From positions 1-64,000 of the forward strand of contig JAYYPW010000004.1 in assembly GCA_036128855.1 (NCBI GenBank): 64,000 nucleotides of DNA, read 5' to 3'. A program made the position numbers and the translations under genes. Within the stretch, counting starts at the first letter, position 1, and each line of letters starts with the position of its first letter. This stretch comes from JAYYPW01 sp036128855. Lineage in GTDB: Bacteria > Pseudomonadota > Gammaproteobacteria > Comchoanobacterales > Comchoanobacteraceae. A model generated the notes under the pieces. That model was given only the letters and a program-made list of their open reading frames with translations, ran no database searches and was not told where the DNA came from. Shown here in pieces: positions 34,098-43,463 of the stretch.

Positions 34098-34805
34098 TTA
34101 GTGTGCAGGGGATGCAACTACTCCATGCATTTTAACTGGAATATCTAAAGCTGACTGAGGTAGGCGACTTTGCTTACCTATATCACGATGCAAGAAAATT
34201 TCCACTGACTCTGGCTGATCAAGGCTGAAGTTAATAATCCAAGGTTCACACCAGCCTACCTCAACTTGAGTTATTTCTTGTTCAGAGAGGCCCATCAGTG
34301 AATAGATTAAACCACGTATTGAGTTGCCATGTGCAACCACAAGTACAGAATGCTGCGATAAGAGAAGTGGTAGTATATTTTGCTTATAGCATGAATATGC
34401 GCGTTTAGCTGTTGCGGCTAAAGTTTCTCCTCCGGGTGGACAAGCCTTAAAATCACGGCGCCAGCTCTGTACCTGAGAGATGCCAAAAGTAGAGCTCGCT
34501 TGTTGTTTATTCATCCCGTTCAAATCTCCGTAATCTCGCTCATTTAAATCCGCCGTTGTAATCTGTGGAAGATTCTCTAGTGATAGTGTTTGTAACAAGA
34601 TATCGCGAGTTTGTAAGGCGCGTTGTTGCTTTGAGCAAAATACACTATGAAATGTATTTTCACGCAACCAGTTTGCACATGTGCGTGCCTGAGCGAGTCC
34701 TTTGTTTGTGAGTGCGCAATCAACAGCACCTGTAAATTGATTCAGTGCATTGTACTCAGATTCACCATGGCGAATTAAAACCAGCTGGGTAGACTTACTT
34801 GGCAT
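34098..34805 (-). CDS. gpmA: 2,3-bisphosphoglycerate-dependent phosphoglycerate mutase
   Basis: GpmA interconverts 3- and 2-phosphoglycerate in glycolysis and gluconeogenesis. The 235-residue product carries the phosphohistidine motif LIRHGESEYN (His13), the substrate arginines in SKQQRALQT, the catalytic glutamate region LNERDYGDLNG and the second histidine in VVAHGNSIRG. The C-terminal tail is diverged from the E. coli enzyme, and the broader histidine phosphatase family could include other activities, but the ERDYGDLNG and PPGGETL motifs favour GpmA. The ATG at 34805 has GGGAGAG 5 bases upstream and overlaps the end of pepA by 11 bases, so the two are probably an operon. Confidence 0.9.
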   Translation of the reverse strand: MPSKSTQLVLIRHGESEYNALNQFTGAVDCALTNKGLAQARTCANWLRENTFHSVFCSKQQRALQTRDILLQTLSLENLPQITTADLNERDYGDLNGMNKQQASSTFGISQVQSWRRDFKACPPGGETLAATAKRAYSCYKQNILPLLLSQHSVLVVAHGNSIRGLIYSLMGLSEQEITQVEVGWCEPWIINFSLDQPESVEIFLHRDIGKQSRLPQSALDIPVKMHGVVASPAH

Positions 34806-36312
34806 AATCACTCTCCCGTGTTAGACCGGTGAGATACTCTAGTAGTAGAGACACGCCAAAGCCTGTGGGCCCTTTATCATGTGTAGATGTGGGACTAGGT
34901 AACCAGGCAGTCCCTGCAATATCTATGTGGGCCCAAGGAATATCTTTTTGGACAAAACGGGCAAGAAACTGTGCTGCTGTTATAGATCCAGCGACGCTAG
35001 GCTGGCCTAAATTAGCGACATCGGCAATGGGAGAGTCTATCATTTTGTCATATTGATCATCTAAAGGCATTCGCCAAAGTTTTTCACAACCAAGTATGCC
35101 GGCTTGTGTGAGATTATGGGCAAGGTTGTCATCTCGCGTAAAAAAACCTGCGTAGGTATGGCCTAAGCTCACAAGCATAGCACCAGTGAGAGTAGCAAGG
35201 TCAATAATAGCTTTTGGGTTGCATTCTTTCACCGCATAATCAAGGGCATCTGCTAAAGCAAGTCGACCCTCTGCATCATTATTAAGAATATTAATTGATA
35301 ACCCTGCACGAGATGAAATTACATCACTCTGTCTATAAGCATTCCCATCAGGCATATTTTCAGCCAAAGCAACAATGCCTATCACAGGATGACTATATTG
35401 ATTGAGCGCAACACTCTTCATAGTGCCGACCACTGCAGCAGCACCTCCCATATCATACTTCATGTCAACCTGCATAGCGGTTTTTAAATTCAATCCACCA
35501 CTATCATAGCAAATACCTTTACCAACTAGTACAACCGGCTTTTCTGAGGACTTGTTGCCTGACCACCGCATTATAGCAAGTCTAGGCGGCTTACTACTCC
35601 CTTGTCCTACCGCAAGAAGTGCATGCATACTTTGTTTCTGTAGTTCGGTTTCATCAAATATTTCTATTTCTAGACCATATTTTTCTAGCTCAATAATTTT
35701 TTCTGCAAAAGCAGAGGGATAAAGAATATTTGGTGGAAGGTGCATTAAATCTTTAGCAAAACACTGCCCTAAAACATCATGGTATACGCTCTGAATATGA
35801 TTATCCCATGCAGATATCTGTGCGTGATAAAGCGAAAGAGTGAACTCAGTAGATTTTTTTTGCTTCTTTGTCTTGAGCGCATCAAATGTATAACAACCTA
35901 ACCAAAACCCTTTACTTAATGCACAGGTAAAATCACGTTGCTGGGCTTGCGAAAAATGCTGATGTGGCGGAAAAATTCGACCTTCGTAGATATGGTTATT
36001 ACGGTGATACTTACCGATCAGTCCACCAAGGTCTAGGCACCGCGATACAGTCAAAAGACCCAAATCCCCAACGCCTACGCAAATAATCGTTGCAACATTT
36101 AGCTGCATTGCACTACCAGGTAAAGCACAGATTGATCCAAATTTTCCTAAAAATAGTGCAGACTCGAGAACCTTTGCATCGTAAGAAAATGCGTGATGTG
36201 GTGGTAGTGGAGAACCTAGATAGGTCAATTTATCATCAAAAAAAATTGTGATTTGGTCAGTCTCTGCAATTTGGGTTACTGATTGTCCAGAGTTGTAGTG
36301 CAATGATGGCAT
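34795..36312 (-). CDS. pepA: Leucyl aminopeptidase (M17 family) PepA
   Basis: PepA is a two-metal cytosolic aminopeptidase that completes peptide breakdown; the E. coli protein also binds DNA. The 505-residue product has all metal and catalytic positions: Lys265 and Asp270 in GKGICYDSGG, Lys277, Asp288, then Asp346, Glu348 and Arg350 in the signature NNDAEGRL. The N-terminal domain is complete but diverged. It overlaps gpmA at its 3' end and is divergent from rnr. With the large glutamate dehydrogenase it points to amino-acid use as carbon and energy. Confidence 0.95.
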   Translation of the reverse strand: MPSLHYNSGQSVTQIAETDQITIFFDDKLTYLGSPLPPHHAFSYDAKVLESALFLGKFGSICALPGSAMQLNVATIICVGVGDLGLLTVSRCLDLGGLIGKYHRNNHIYEGRIFPPHQHFSQAQQRDFTCALSKGFWLGCYTFDALKTKKQKKSTEFTLSLYHAQISAWDNHIQSVYHDVLGQCFAKDLMHLPPNILYPSAFAEKIIELEKYGLEIEIFDETELQKQSMHALLAVGQGSSKPPRLAIMRWSGNKSSEKPVVLVGKGICYDSGGLNLKTAMQVDMKYDMGGAAAVVGTMKSVALNQYSHPVIGIVALAENMPDGNAYRQSDVISSRAGLSINILNNDAEGRLALADALDYAVKECNPKAIIDLATLTGAMLVSLGHTYAGFFTRDDNLAHNLTQAGILGCEKLWRMPLDDQYDKMIDSPIADVANLGQPSVAGSITAAQFLARFVQKDIPWAHIDIAGTAWLPSPTSTHDKGPTGFGVSLLLEYLTGLTRESDYAK

Positions 36313-36332
36313 ATAAAGATCTTAAAATTAAT

Positions 36333-36362
36333 AATATATCAATTACTACGGATTCCTGTAAA
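36333..36362 (-). promoter_or_regulatory. Predicted promoter of pepA-gpmA
   Basis: On the minus strand, TTTACA (36362-36357) is followed after 18 bases by TATATT (36338-36333), about 21 bases before the pepA start. Both boxes differ from consensus at one position. Confidence 0.4.
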
Positions 36363-36485
36363 GCCCTTGATGTTTGCAAAAGGTAAGTTAAAAGTGCTAT
36401 TTTGTAAAAATATACATAAAAATCGAGTTTTTTACCGAGCCATGCACTATACTAGAGCCCGTTACTTAAAAGAAAGAGTTAGGTT

Positions 36486-38651
36486 TTGAAAGAAGATCCA
36501 TTTGCCCATAGAGAGCGGGCTCGCTACACAAAGCCAATTGCAAGTCGAGAATTGATTATTCATCATTTAGAAGAGTTAAAAAAACCTTGTTCTATATTCG
36601 AATTAGAAAAAGTACTACAAATAAACGCCAAGGTACAAAAAGACGCACTTGCTAAACGGGTACGCGCTATGATACGCGATGGACAGATTATGACTAATCG
36701 CAAGCAACAATTAATGCTTGTGGGAGAAATGCCAGTTAAAAAAGCCAGAGTAGAGATTAAAAAAAATGCCACAGCTCTACTACATGTTTTATCAGATGAG
36801 GATAGCCAAGAGCAGCTGATACTAAATCAACAGCAAGTTCGGGAAGTCATGCACGACGACATAGTGCTAGTACGTTTAACTAAAAAAAATGAAGGTATAA
36901 GACGCTTAGCAATTTTAGTAGATATTCTCGAGAGAGGTGTATCTGAGTTAGTCGGTTGTTTAACTATCGAAGAAGGTATTACTTACCTGACACCTGTAAA
37001 CAAACTATACCGAGGCAGTATCTTAGTAAAGAAATCAAAAAAGAAATTGACTAATGGGCAATATGTACTAGTCCAGATTGTCCATTATCCAACCAGGCAT
37101 AAGGAAATGATTGTTGATGTAATACAGCAACTAGGTGATCATAATAAAGCAGGTTTTGAGCGTTTGCTCGCTGTCCGTTCATTTAACTTGCCAGATTCTT
37201 TTTCTCAGAAAACACTACAGGAAGCTAAAAAACTACAGGCAGAAGGCGTAGGCGCACCAGAGATAGGTCGACAAGACTTAACACATCTTGGTTTCATCAC
37301 AATAGATGGAGCAGATGCTCGTGATTTTGATGACGCAATATGGGTTGAAAAGAAAACATCAGGCTGGTGTTTGTATGTCGCTATTGCTGATGTTTCACAT
37401 TATGTTGAAGTAGATGGGGCTATTGACCGGGATGCCTTTCAGAGAGCTACATCAGTCTACTTGCCGGGTAGTGTCATTCCAATGTTGCCTGAAGCATTGA
37501 GCAACGACTTATGTTCTTTAGTACCAAAACAAAGACGCTTTGTAATAGTTGCACAGGTAGAAATAGATTACCGTGGCAAGGTTTCTCGCTTTAACGTCCA
37601 CAAAGCAGTTATCCAATCACACGCTAGGCTAACCTACACAGAAGCGGCTCATATGATAACTACGGGACATGATATTCCTACTTGGTTAAAAGAACCACTG
37701 AAAAATATGGTAGATTGTTACGATACATTATTATATCAGCGTAAACAAAGGGGGAGCATTGACTTTGATTTTCCAGAAACCAAAATCCTTTTTAATGATG
37801 CTGGAAAAATAGATCAGATTGTTCAGGTAGAAAGGAATATTGCGCATAAAATGATAGAAGAGTTTATGTTAGTTGCAAATGAGCAAGTCGCAAACTTCCT
37901 TATTCAAAAACAGCTGCCAGGACTCTTTCGAGTTCATAAACCACCAGAGTCTAAACGTGTTGAGGCTTTAGTAACTACATTAGATAACTATAACATTCAT
38001 TTTAACGCTAAAAGTGACTATAAGCCTAAAGACTTTCAAAACCTATTGAAAAAAATACATTTGCTTGAGCATCATGATGGCCTAGATAGTATGGTGTTAA
38101 CCACCATGACCCAAGCTTATTACGACAATAAAAATGGTGGACATTTTGGCCTAGCTTATAAAAATTACTGTCACTTTACTTCCCCTATCAGAAGATACCC
38201 TGATTTGCTTGTACACCGAGCAATTACTAGCTACTTACAGGATATGCAGGCCAATAAAATGAGTATAACAAAAGAGTTAGCAAAGCACTGCTCTACCAAT
38301 GAGAGAAGAGCAGATGATGCGAGTCGCTACATAGCCAACTGGTTAAAGTGTGATTACATGCTAGATAAGGTTGGGAATATCTATGATGGAACCATTTGTG
38401 GTGTGAAGAGTTTTGGTGTGTTTGTCAAGTTAGATAAATACTTTATTGATGGCTTAGTACATATCACACAGCTTAAAAATGACTACTATGATTTAGATCA
38501 GGTCGGTTGTCAGCTTGTAGGTAGACGTACACAAAAAGTGTATAAGCTAGGCCAGGCAATTAAAGTCAGAGTCAGTAAAATCGACCAGGTCGAGAACCTC
38601 ATAGATTTTGAAGAAGTGAATAGTTTACATACTAAGTCAAAAAAAGAATAA
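36486..38651 (+). CDS. rnr: Ribonuclease R
   Basis: RNase R is a processive 3'-5' exoribonuclease that can degrade structured RNA. The 721-residue product has an N-terminal winged helix (about 20-80), cold-shock-like domains, the RNB catalytic domain with Asp274, Asp280, Asp282 and Asp283 in DGADARDFDDAIW, and a C-terminal S1 domain (GNIYDGTICGVKSFGVFVKL). It is shorter than E. coli RNase R (813), mainly because the lysine-rich tail after S1 is missing. The start is TTG at 36486: an in-frame stop lies two codons upstream and no ATG precedes the winged helix. Confidence 0.94.
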   Translation: MKEDPFAHRERARYTKPIASRELIIHHLEELKKPCSIFELEKVLQINAKVQKDALAKRVRAMIRDGQIMTNRKQQLMLVGEMPVKKARVEIKKNATALLHVLSDEDSQEQLILNQQQVREVMHDDIVLVRLTKKNEGIRRLAILVDILERGVSELVGCLTIEEGITYLTPVNKLYRGSILVKKSKKKLTNGQYVLVQIVHYPTRHKEMIVDVIQQLGDHNKAGFERLLAVRSFNLPDSFSQKTLQEAKKLQAEGVGAPEIGRQDLTHLGFITIDGADARDFDDAIWVEKKTSGWCLYVAIADVSHYVEVDGAIDRDAFQRATSVYLPGSVIPMLPEALSNDLCSLVPKQRRFVIVAQVEIDYRGKVSRFNVHKAVIQSHARLTYTEAAHMITTGHDIPTWLKEPLKNMVDCYDTLLYQRKQRGSIDFDFPETKILFNDAGKIDQIVQVERNIAHKMIEEFMLVANEQVANFLIQKQLPGLFRVHKPPESKRVEALVTTLDNYNIHFNAKSDYKPKDFQNLLKKIHLLEHHDGLDSMVLTTMTQAYYDNKNGGHFGLAYKNYCHFTSPIRRYPDLLVHRAITSYLQDMQANKMSITKELAKHCSTNERRADDASRYIANWLKCDYMLDKVGNIYDGTICGVKSFGVFVKLDKYFIDGLVHITQLKNDYYDLDQVGCQLVGRRTQKVYKLGQAIKVRVSKIDQVENLIDFEEVNSLHTKSKKE

Positions 38652-38875
38652 GAACGCACATAAGGTTGATTTAGACAAAAAGTAATTCCTAGTAGTCAAA
38701 AAGTGAAGATTCGCTGTAATATAAGTGTGCAAAGGTCGTATTTATCGAGAATTTTTATAAATAAGCAGTATTTTATTAGTGTTTTAAAAAAATATAAAAA
38801 AAATGTAATTTAATCCGGTAAAAAAAATAAAACTATGCTATAGCCCCAGGACGCAATTTTCAGAGGCAGGCAAAT

Positions 38876-40732
38876 ATGTTATTTACCGTTAGTAAGAAAG
38901 ATGATTTGACAAAATGGGCAAACAAGCTCGATTCATATATTGGGTCATGGAATCAGAGTATTTCTAAATTTGAGCAGTATCATCCTGAAGAGTATCGTTC
39001 TGAAATGACAAAAAAGCTACTTCTAGAGCTCAAGGCACTACTAGGAGATAAAAAGCAGGCTGTAGTTGCACAAGAATATCAGGGAAACCCAGCTCATGAA
39101 ATAGATCTCAACACATATAATTTCACCGATAGAGTTTTTGCTGATCATGGGAAGTTTAATAACCGGCAGATGAGCAAAGATAGAAAAGCATTTTTAGAGT
39201 ATGTTGTTGGGGGTGAGCTCAATCCTGTTACATCGATGTTGCGCCTTTATAGTATGGTGGAGTTCGAGATTCCTGTGTTAATGTATGTCTTGACTATCCG
39301 ATCTTGGATTAAATTGCATGAAGATGGGGTTGTTAATGACATAGCTTGGAAAGATATCAATGAAGCTATGCAACGAGTTTGTAGTAAAATAGATGATATA
39401 AATAAGGAACGAGATATTACTGAAAGGCTTTTTCAAACGTCCTGGCAACAAGCAAGAGGTCTCATCACTGTTGCGCAAAATTTAGATAGAGCAACACAAA
39501 AACTTGAAGGGTTTGATAGTGAAATGGGAAACCAAATGGTGCAAGAGCGTAATATTGATATATCAGCAAAACAAGCACTTGCAGGTCTAGAGGAAGCTAA
39601 AGAATCAATCTTTTCAAATACACGAAATTTTTTAAAAGAACAGGATATTCAGAGTATTGTTCCACATGATTTTGAACAAGGTTATGTCAAGGAGTATGAA
39701 TCAGCACAATCTACTAGACCAGAGTTCTCTCTATTACAAGGTCTATTTGCGAGAGCAAATTTAGGTGGTGATTTAGATAGTTCAGTCAAAAGCGTACAAC
39801 AAAACAATAGGCAGTATGGCGTGGTAAAAGATTCATTAGCTAACCTATCAAATCAGGTACAAACAAGCATAGGTAAAGCAAGTGCGCTATTACAAATTTA
39901 TAGTCAAGATCAATCAACCATAAGGCGTCAGTATTGGAGAGCTGCACAAGACTGGCAAAAGGCGTATGAGAAAGAAATGGATTCTTTAAAAAATATTCGT
40001 GACCCTATGAATGTAGTTAATTATTGGTTACGTGATTCAAAGGAAGAGAGAGTATTAGCAATCAGAAATGATAGTAAGTCATTGTGGAGTGCGTTAACAC
40101 ATGCAGTATGGGTGACAATGCCTACTTATATTGGAAAACAAGATAATCAAGAAAGTAATGCTGACCTACAGAGTAAAATTGCCAATCCTCAAAGTGCACC
40201 AACCTACAGGAAGAATATGGTAGAATACCAGGTGACAACACAGAAAAATGCAAAACTTTCTCGTAAGTGGTTTGCCTTAGGGGTCACAATGGCTATATTT
40301 GGTATAGGTATTGTAGTTGCAGGCTTTATGTTTGGGGAATTATCTCGTTTTGGTGCAAGTCTACTACATACTTACGCAGGTGTTGGAATAACCTCAATGG
40401 CTTTGTATGCTACAGTTTGTATTGGTGCAATTTGGCGTTCTCGGGTATTACACACTAAAAATGATCATGCACGTAAGGATGTAATAGAAAAAATAACAGG
40501 TAAACAGTATCAAGAGAGAACATGGTGGCGTTGGCCTTGGGCAAAAGATAGGGTCCTTCAAACAGAAGCTGCACCAAATACTAACGCTGCTCCATCATCC
40601 ACCTTTACGCGAACATCTACGAATATAAACGCAGAATATACGGAACAAAGTAGAGATAGAGTAGAGAGTACTGATAGGCAAGATATCGAAAGTAGTATTT
40701 TAGAAAGCCCTAATCGAGGACGGTACGGTTAA
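38876..40732 (+). CDS. Unrecognised coiled-coil membrane protein
   Basis: This 618-residue protein is not recognised. The first ~460 residues are highly helical, with coiled-coil-like stretches and no signal peptide. Two membrane spans follow (about 464-487 and 500-519; VTMAIFGIGIVVAGFMF and ITSMALYATVCIGAIW), then a basic stretch and a Thr/Ser/Asn-rich disordered tail. A large N-terminal domain before a late membrane hairpin would leave both ends on the cytoplasmic side if inserted in the bacterial inner membrane. The same architecture is known among effectors that insert into host membranes. GAGG precedes the ATG at 38876. Its 3' end overlaps the convergent methyltransferase gene by 23 bases. 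Confidence 0.6.
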   Translation: MLFTVSKKDDLTKWANKLDSYIGSWNQSISKFEQYHPEEYRSEMTKKLLLELKALLGDKKQAVVAQEYQGNPAHEIDLNTYNFTDRVFADHGKFNNRQMSKDRKAFLEYVVGGELNPVTSMLRLYSMVEFEIPVLMYVLTIRSWIKLHEDGVVNDIAWKDINEAMQRVCSKIDDINKERDITERLFQTSWQQARGLITVAQNLDRATQKLEGFDSEMGNQMVQERNIDISAKQALAGLEEAKESIFSNTRNFLKEQDIQSIVPHDFEQGYVKEYESAQSTRPEFSLLQGLFARANLGGDLDSSVKSVQQNNRQYGVVKDSLANLSNQVQTSIGKASALLQIYSQDQSTIRRQYWRAAQDWQKAYEKEMDSLKNIRDPMNVVNYWLRDSKEERVLAIRNDSKSLWSALTHAVWVTMPTYIGKQDNQESNADLQSKIANPQSAPTYRKNMVEYQVTTQKNAKLSRKWFALGVTMAIFGIGIVVAGFMFGELSRFGASLLHTYAGVGITSMALYATVCIGAIWRSRVLHTKNDHARKDVIEKITGKQYQERTWWRWPWAKDRVLQTEAAPNTNAAPSSTFTRTSTNINAEYTEQSRDRVESTDRQDIESSILESPNRGRYG

Positions 40733-42434
40733 CCTTACGTAAACAAAAAACATAGCCAGGTACAAATGCTTGTTGCTGAGTTCGTAGCTGTACATTCTCA
40801 TAAGCAATAATATGTAGAGAATGAGATATGGCGAGACTTTCAATATAATCTTTATTGTGAAGAAAACGGGCATTATCACCTAGATAGAAATCTGGTTTAT
40901 TCGTCATCTCAACTGAAAATAACCAGTAACCGTTCTGAGTAAGCGACGCCGATACTCCATTAAATAACTGAGACAAATCGCCAAGATAAGGTAAAAGATC
41001 GCCTGATAGTACAAGATCATAAGTGCTACGAGTTGGTAGGTGATCAAAAATATCACCTTGTATAATTGCAGTATAAAGCTTTTTCTTTTTGGCGATATCT
41101 AACATATTAGCAGACATATCAATTCCCACTAAAGTATGACAATAAGGATGGACAGGTTCAGCGCATAGACCTGTGCCACAGCCAAGGTCAAGTGTTGCAA
41201 GAGAGTTGGGCTTAGGGTGAATCGAGTTTTTCAGCAACTGATGTAAGGCATATGGAACGCGATAATGTAAGACTTGTTGTAGATGCTCATCATAGTGATG
41301 TGCATAATGGTCAAACAAATCCTCTACATACTCTGGAGGTGATGCCTGTGCTGTTTGGGTGCCTTGTAAAGATTCCAAAACAAATGCAATAGCAGGTGAA
41401 GGCTTAATGTTTTGTGCTTTAAGATAATAGGTTTGGGCTAGCTCTCTTTTGTTAGCTTGTAAATAAACAGCGCCAAGATTTACGATAGCTTCATAGTGTT
41501 GGGGGTTTTTTTTAAGAACAGAAAACAGATAGTCTGTCGCTTCTTCATAACGACCAAGATAAGAGTAAGTTACCCCTATATTGTAGAGAGTATTAGTATC
41601 ATTATGTAAAGCAAGGTGTTTTAACCAGTGGGTTAGTGCTTGCTGGTACTTACGTCTATGTAGATAGACACTGGCAAGGTTATGATGGATGTCCTCTAAT
41701 TTGTCGTGTATTTTGACTGCTTTTTCAAGACATTCAAGCGCAAGAGTATCTTGTTTTAATTGTAAATAAATAACACCAAGGTTCTGTAGTGCTTCAGCGT
41801 GTTTAGGATAGTTGTCTAAGTGTTGTTCATATAGAACTTGTGCTTGTCGAAATGCTTGTTCTTCATGATAAATTTGTGCTAACTGAAATAAAGCTTTTGG
41901 GTGAGAAGGAGCACACTCAATTGCATGCTCAAGATACGACTTGGCCTGGTGGATTCTGCTGCTTTGAATCATACATAGTGCTAAATTATACAATGCCTCT
42001 GCATGATGTGGCACAAGTTTGATTACCGTTTTAAAGCAGGTTGTAGCAGCTCTAAAATCATGAGATTGGTAATAGACGATTCCTAAATTATGTTGGGCTG
42101 AGACTAGCTTAGGTTCGTATTTGAGCGCGCTGAGTAAATTTTCTTTGGCGCGGCACAAATCTTCATTACGACGATAAATGTTGCCAAGCGTAGCGAGATA
42201 GTGTGCATTATTCGGATCAAGATCGAGCGCTTTATATAGTGAGTCTTTGGCTTTTTGATATTGATCTAACTGAGCATATGCAATACCAAGTAGGTGATAA
42301 ACGTCACTAGATGGGCTTTGCGTAATAAGGGTTTGATAACCTGAGATAGCTGCATCAATTTTGTCAGTCTGATGGAGTTCTACAACCTGTTCTAAACGCA
42401 GTTTATTTAATGGTAAGTCTATCTGTTCCGTCAT
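40710..42434 (-). CDS. TPR-repeat protein fused to a SAM-dependent methyltransferase
   Basis: This 574-residue protein has about ten tetratricopeptide repeats (roughly 15-385; for example AQLDQYQKAKDSLYKALDLD and YRRNEDLCRAKENLLSAL) followed by a class I methyltransferase domain. The SAM-binding motif LDLGCGTG is near residue 410, with the acidic end of strand 2 in VGIDMS and the motif II region DLVLSGDLLPYL. Such fusions occur in many Proteobacteria without an established substrate; the TPR part probably selects a protein partner. The start overlaps the end of mltB by 32 bases on the same strand, so it is translationally linked to the cell-wall gene cluster. Confidence 0.85.
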   Translation of the reverse strand: MTEQIDLPLNKLRLEQVVELHQTDKIDAAISGYQTLITQSPSSDVYHLLGIAYAQLDQYQKAKDSLYKALDLDPNNAHYLATLGNIYRRNEDLCRAKENLLSALKYEPKLVSAQHNLGIVYYQSHDFRAATTCFKTVIKLVPHHAEALYNLALCMIQSSRIHQAKSYLEHAIECAPSHPKALFQLAQIYHEEQAFRQAQVLYEQHLDNYPKHAEALQNLGVIYLQLKQDTLALECLEKAVKIHDKLEDIHHNLASVYLHRRKYQQALTHWLKHLALHNDTNTLYNIGVTYSYLGRYEEATDYLFSVLKKNPQHYEAIVNLGAVYLQANKRELAQTYYLKAQNIKPSPAIAFVLESLQGTQTAQASPPEYVEDLFDHYAHHYDEHLQQVLHYRVPYALHQLLKNSIHPKPNSLATLDLGCGTGLCAEPVHPYCHTLVGIDMSANMLDIAKKKKLYTAIIQGDIFDHLPTRSTYDLVLSGDLLPYLGDLSQLFNGVSASLTQNGYWLFSVEMTNKPDFYLGDNARFLHNKDYIESLAISHSLHIIAYENVQLRTQQQAFVPGYVFCLRKVNRTVLD

Positions 42435-43425
42435 GTAATGCTGCCGATAGATAGGTCACAGCAAAAGCATAATTTGTGCTATTGTTGTAACTCATTATAC
42501 TTTTGAAATTAGAGAAGGCATAGTAAAAGTGTTGTTTATCTTTGAATTTTAGTCTTATCAGCCAACCAGGTTTGACCGAGGAGTCATCTAGCTTCGGTAA
42601 AAGCTTAAGCGTTTTTTCATCAAGAATAATTATATTTTTATTTTCAAACTGCTTATTCAGTTGCTCGGTTTGCCCAGCGGAGATGTTTTGTACAGGAAGA
42701 ACAATCGGTTCATTAGTCTTCCAGTTACCGTGCTTCTTAAGATAATTGGCAACACTCAATACAGCGTCCTTGTAATGATGGAAAAGATCAAGTTGAGACT
42801 TCTGATCTGAGGAAACGGCATACCGTATGACGTTACTAGGCATAAACTGCGGCATGCCTAATGCACCTGCATATGAACCAGAAACCTTGCTTAAGTCCCA
42901 ATCTTTCTTATGAGCGAGTATTAGCAAAGATTTCATTTCATCTTCAAAAAAGCTATTACGAGGGGCATAGTAAAAGGACAGTGTAGCTAAAGCCTCTAGA
43001 GCATTAAAATTACCCATGTTAGTGCCATAGTTTGTTTCAACACCTAATATTGCTACGATAACTGATTTTGGTACCCCATAAATTTTCTCAGCGTAGTCTA
43101 AGAATTCCGCATACTCTTTTAAGAATGATTTACCCCCATTTATACGTTTTGGGGTGATAAAAAGTCTCTCATAGTCGCCCCAAATCTTATCTTCATAGGG
43201 CTTTTGAATTAGAGATATAACCTGCTCATTAAGCTGCAAATTACGAAACTGTTGACTTAGCCAGTCCTCAGAGATACCACTTGCTTGGCTAAATGTTGAA
43301 ATAAAATGTCGTGTTGGGCGGCTTTTCTCAGGAGACATGCTCACTGAAGCATGAGATACGGAAAGAAGTAGAAAAGATAATAAAACGGGTAACATAATAA
43401 ACCACGAAAAGGGATTTTTTATCAT
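42403..43425 (-). CDS. mltB: Membrane-bound lytic murein transglycosylase B
   Basis: MltB cleaves glycan strands of peptidoglycan to anhydromuropeptides. The 340-residue product has an N-terminal hydrophobic signal (about 5-26, ending SHA). No lipobox cysteine is seen, so it is probably periplasmic or anchored by the signal rather than a lipoprotein. The catalytic Glu130 lies in LGVETNYG, followed by ALATLSFYYAPR and the family motif GALGMPQFMPSN. It lies 38 bases after rodA and overlaps the TPR-methyltransferase, continuing the cell-wall operon. Confidence 0.92.
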   Translation of the reverse strand: MIKNPFSWFIMLPVLLSFLLLSVSHASVSMSPEKSRPTRHFISTFSQASGISEDWLSQQFRNLQLNEQVISLIQKPYEDKIWGDYERLFITPKRINGGKSFLKEYAEFLDYAEKIYGVPKSVIVAILGVETNYGTNMGNFNALEALATLSFYYAPRNSFFEDEMKSLLILAHKKDWDLSKVSGSYAGALGMPQFMPSNVIRYAVSSDQKSQLDLFHHYKDAVLSVANYLKKHGNWKTNEPIVLPVQNISAGQTEQLNKQFENKNIIILDEKTLKLLPKLDDSSVKPGWLIRLKFKDKQHFYYAFSNFKSIMSYNNSTNYAFAVTYLSAALHDGTDRLTIK

Positions 43426-43463
43426 AACATAGGCAAAGTTATATAAAAAGATACTTGTTTAGA

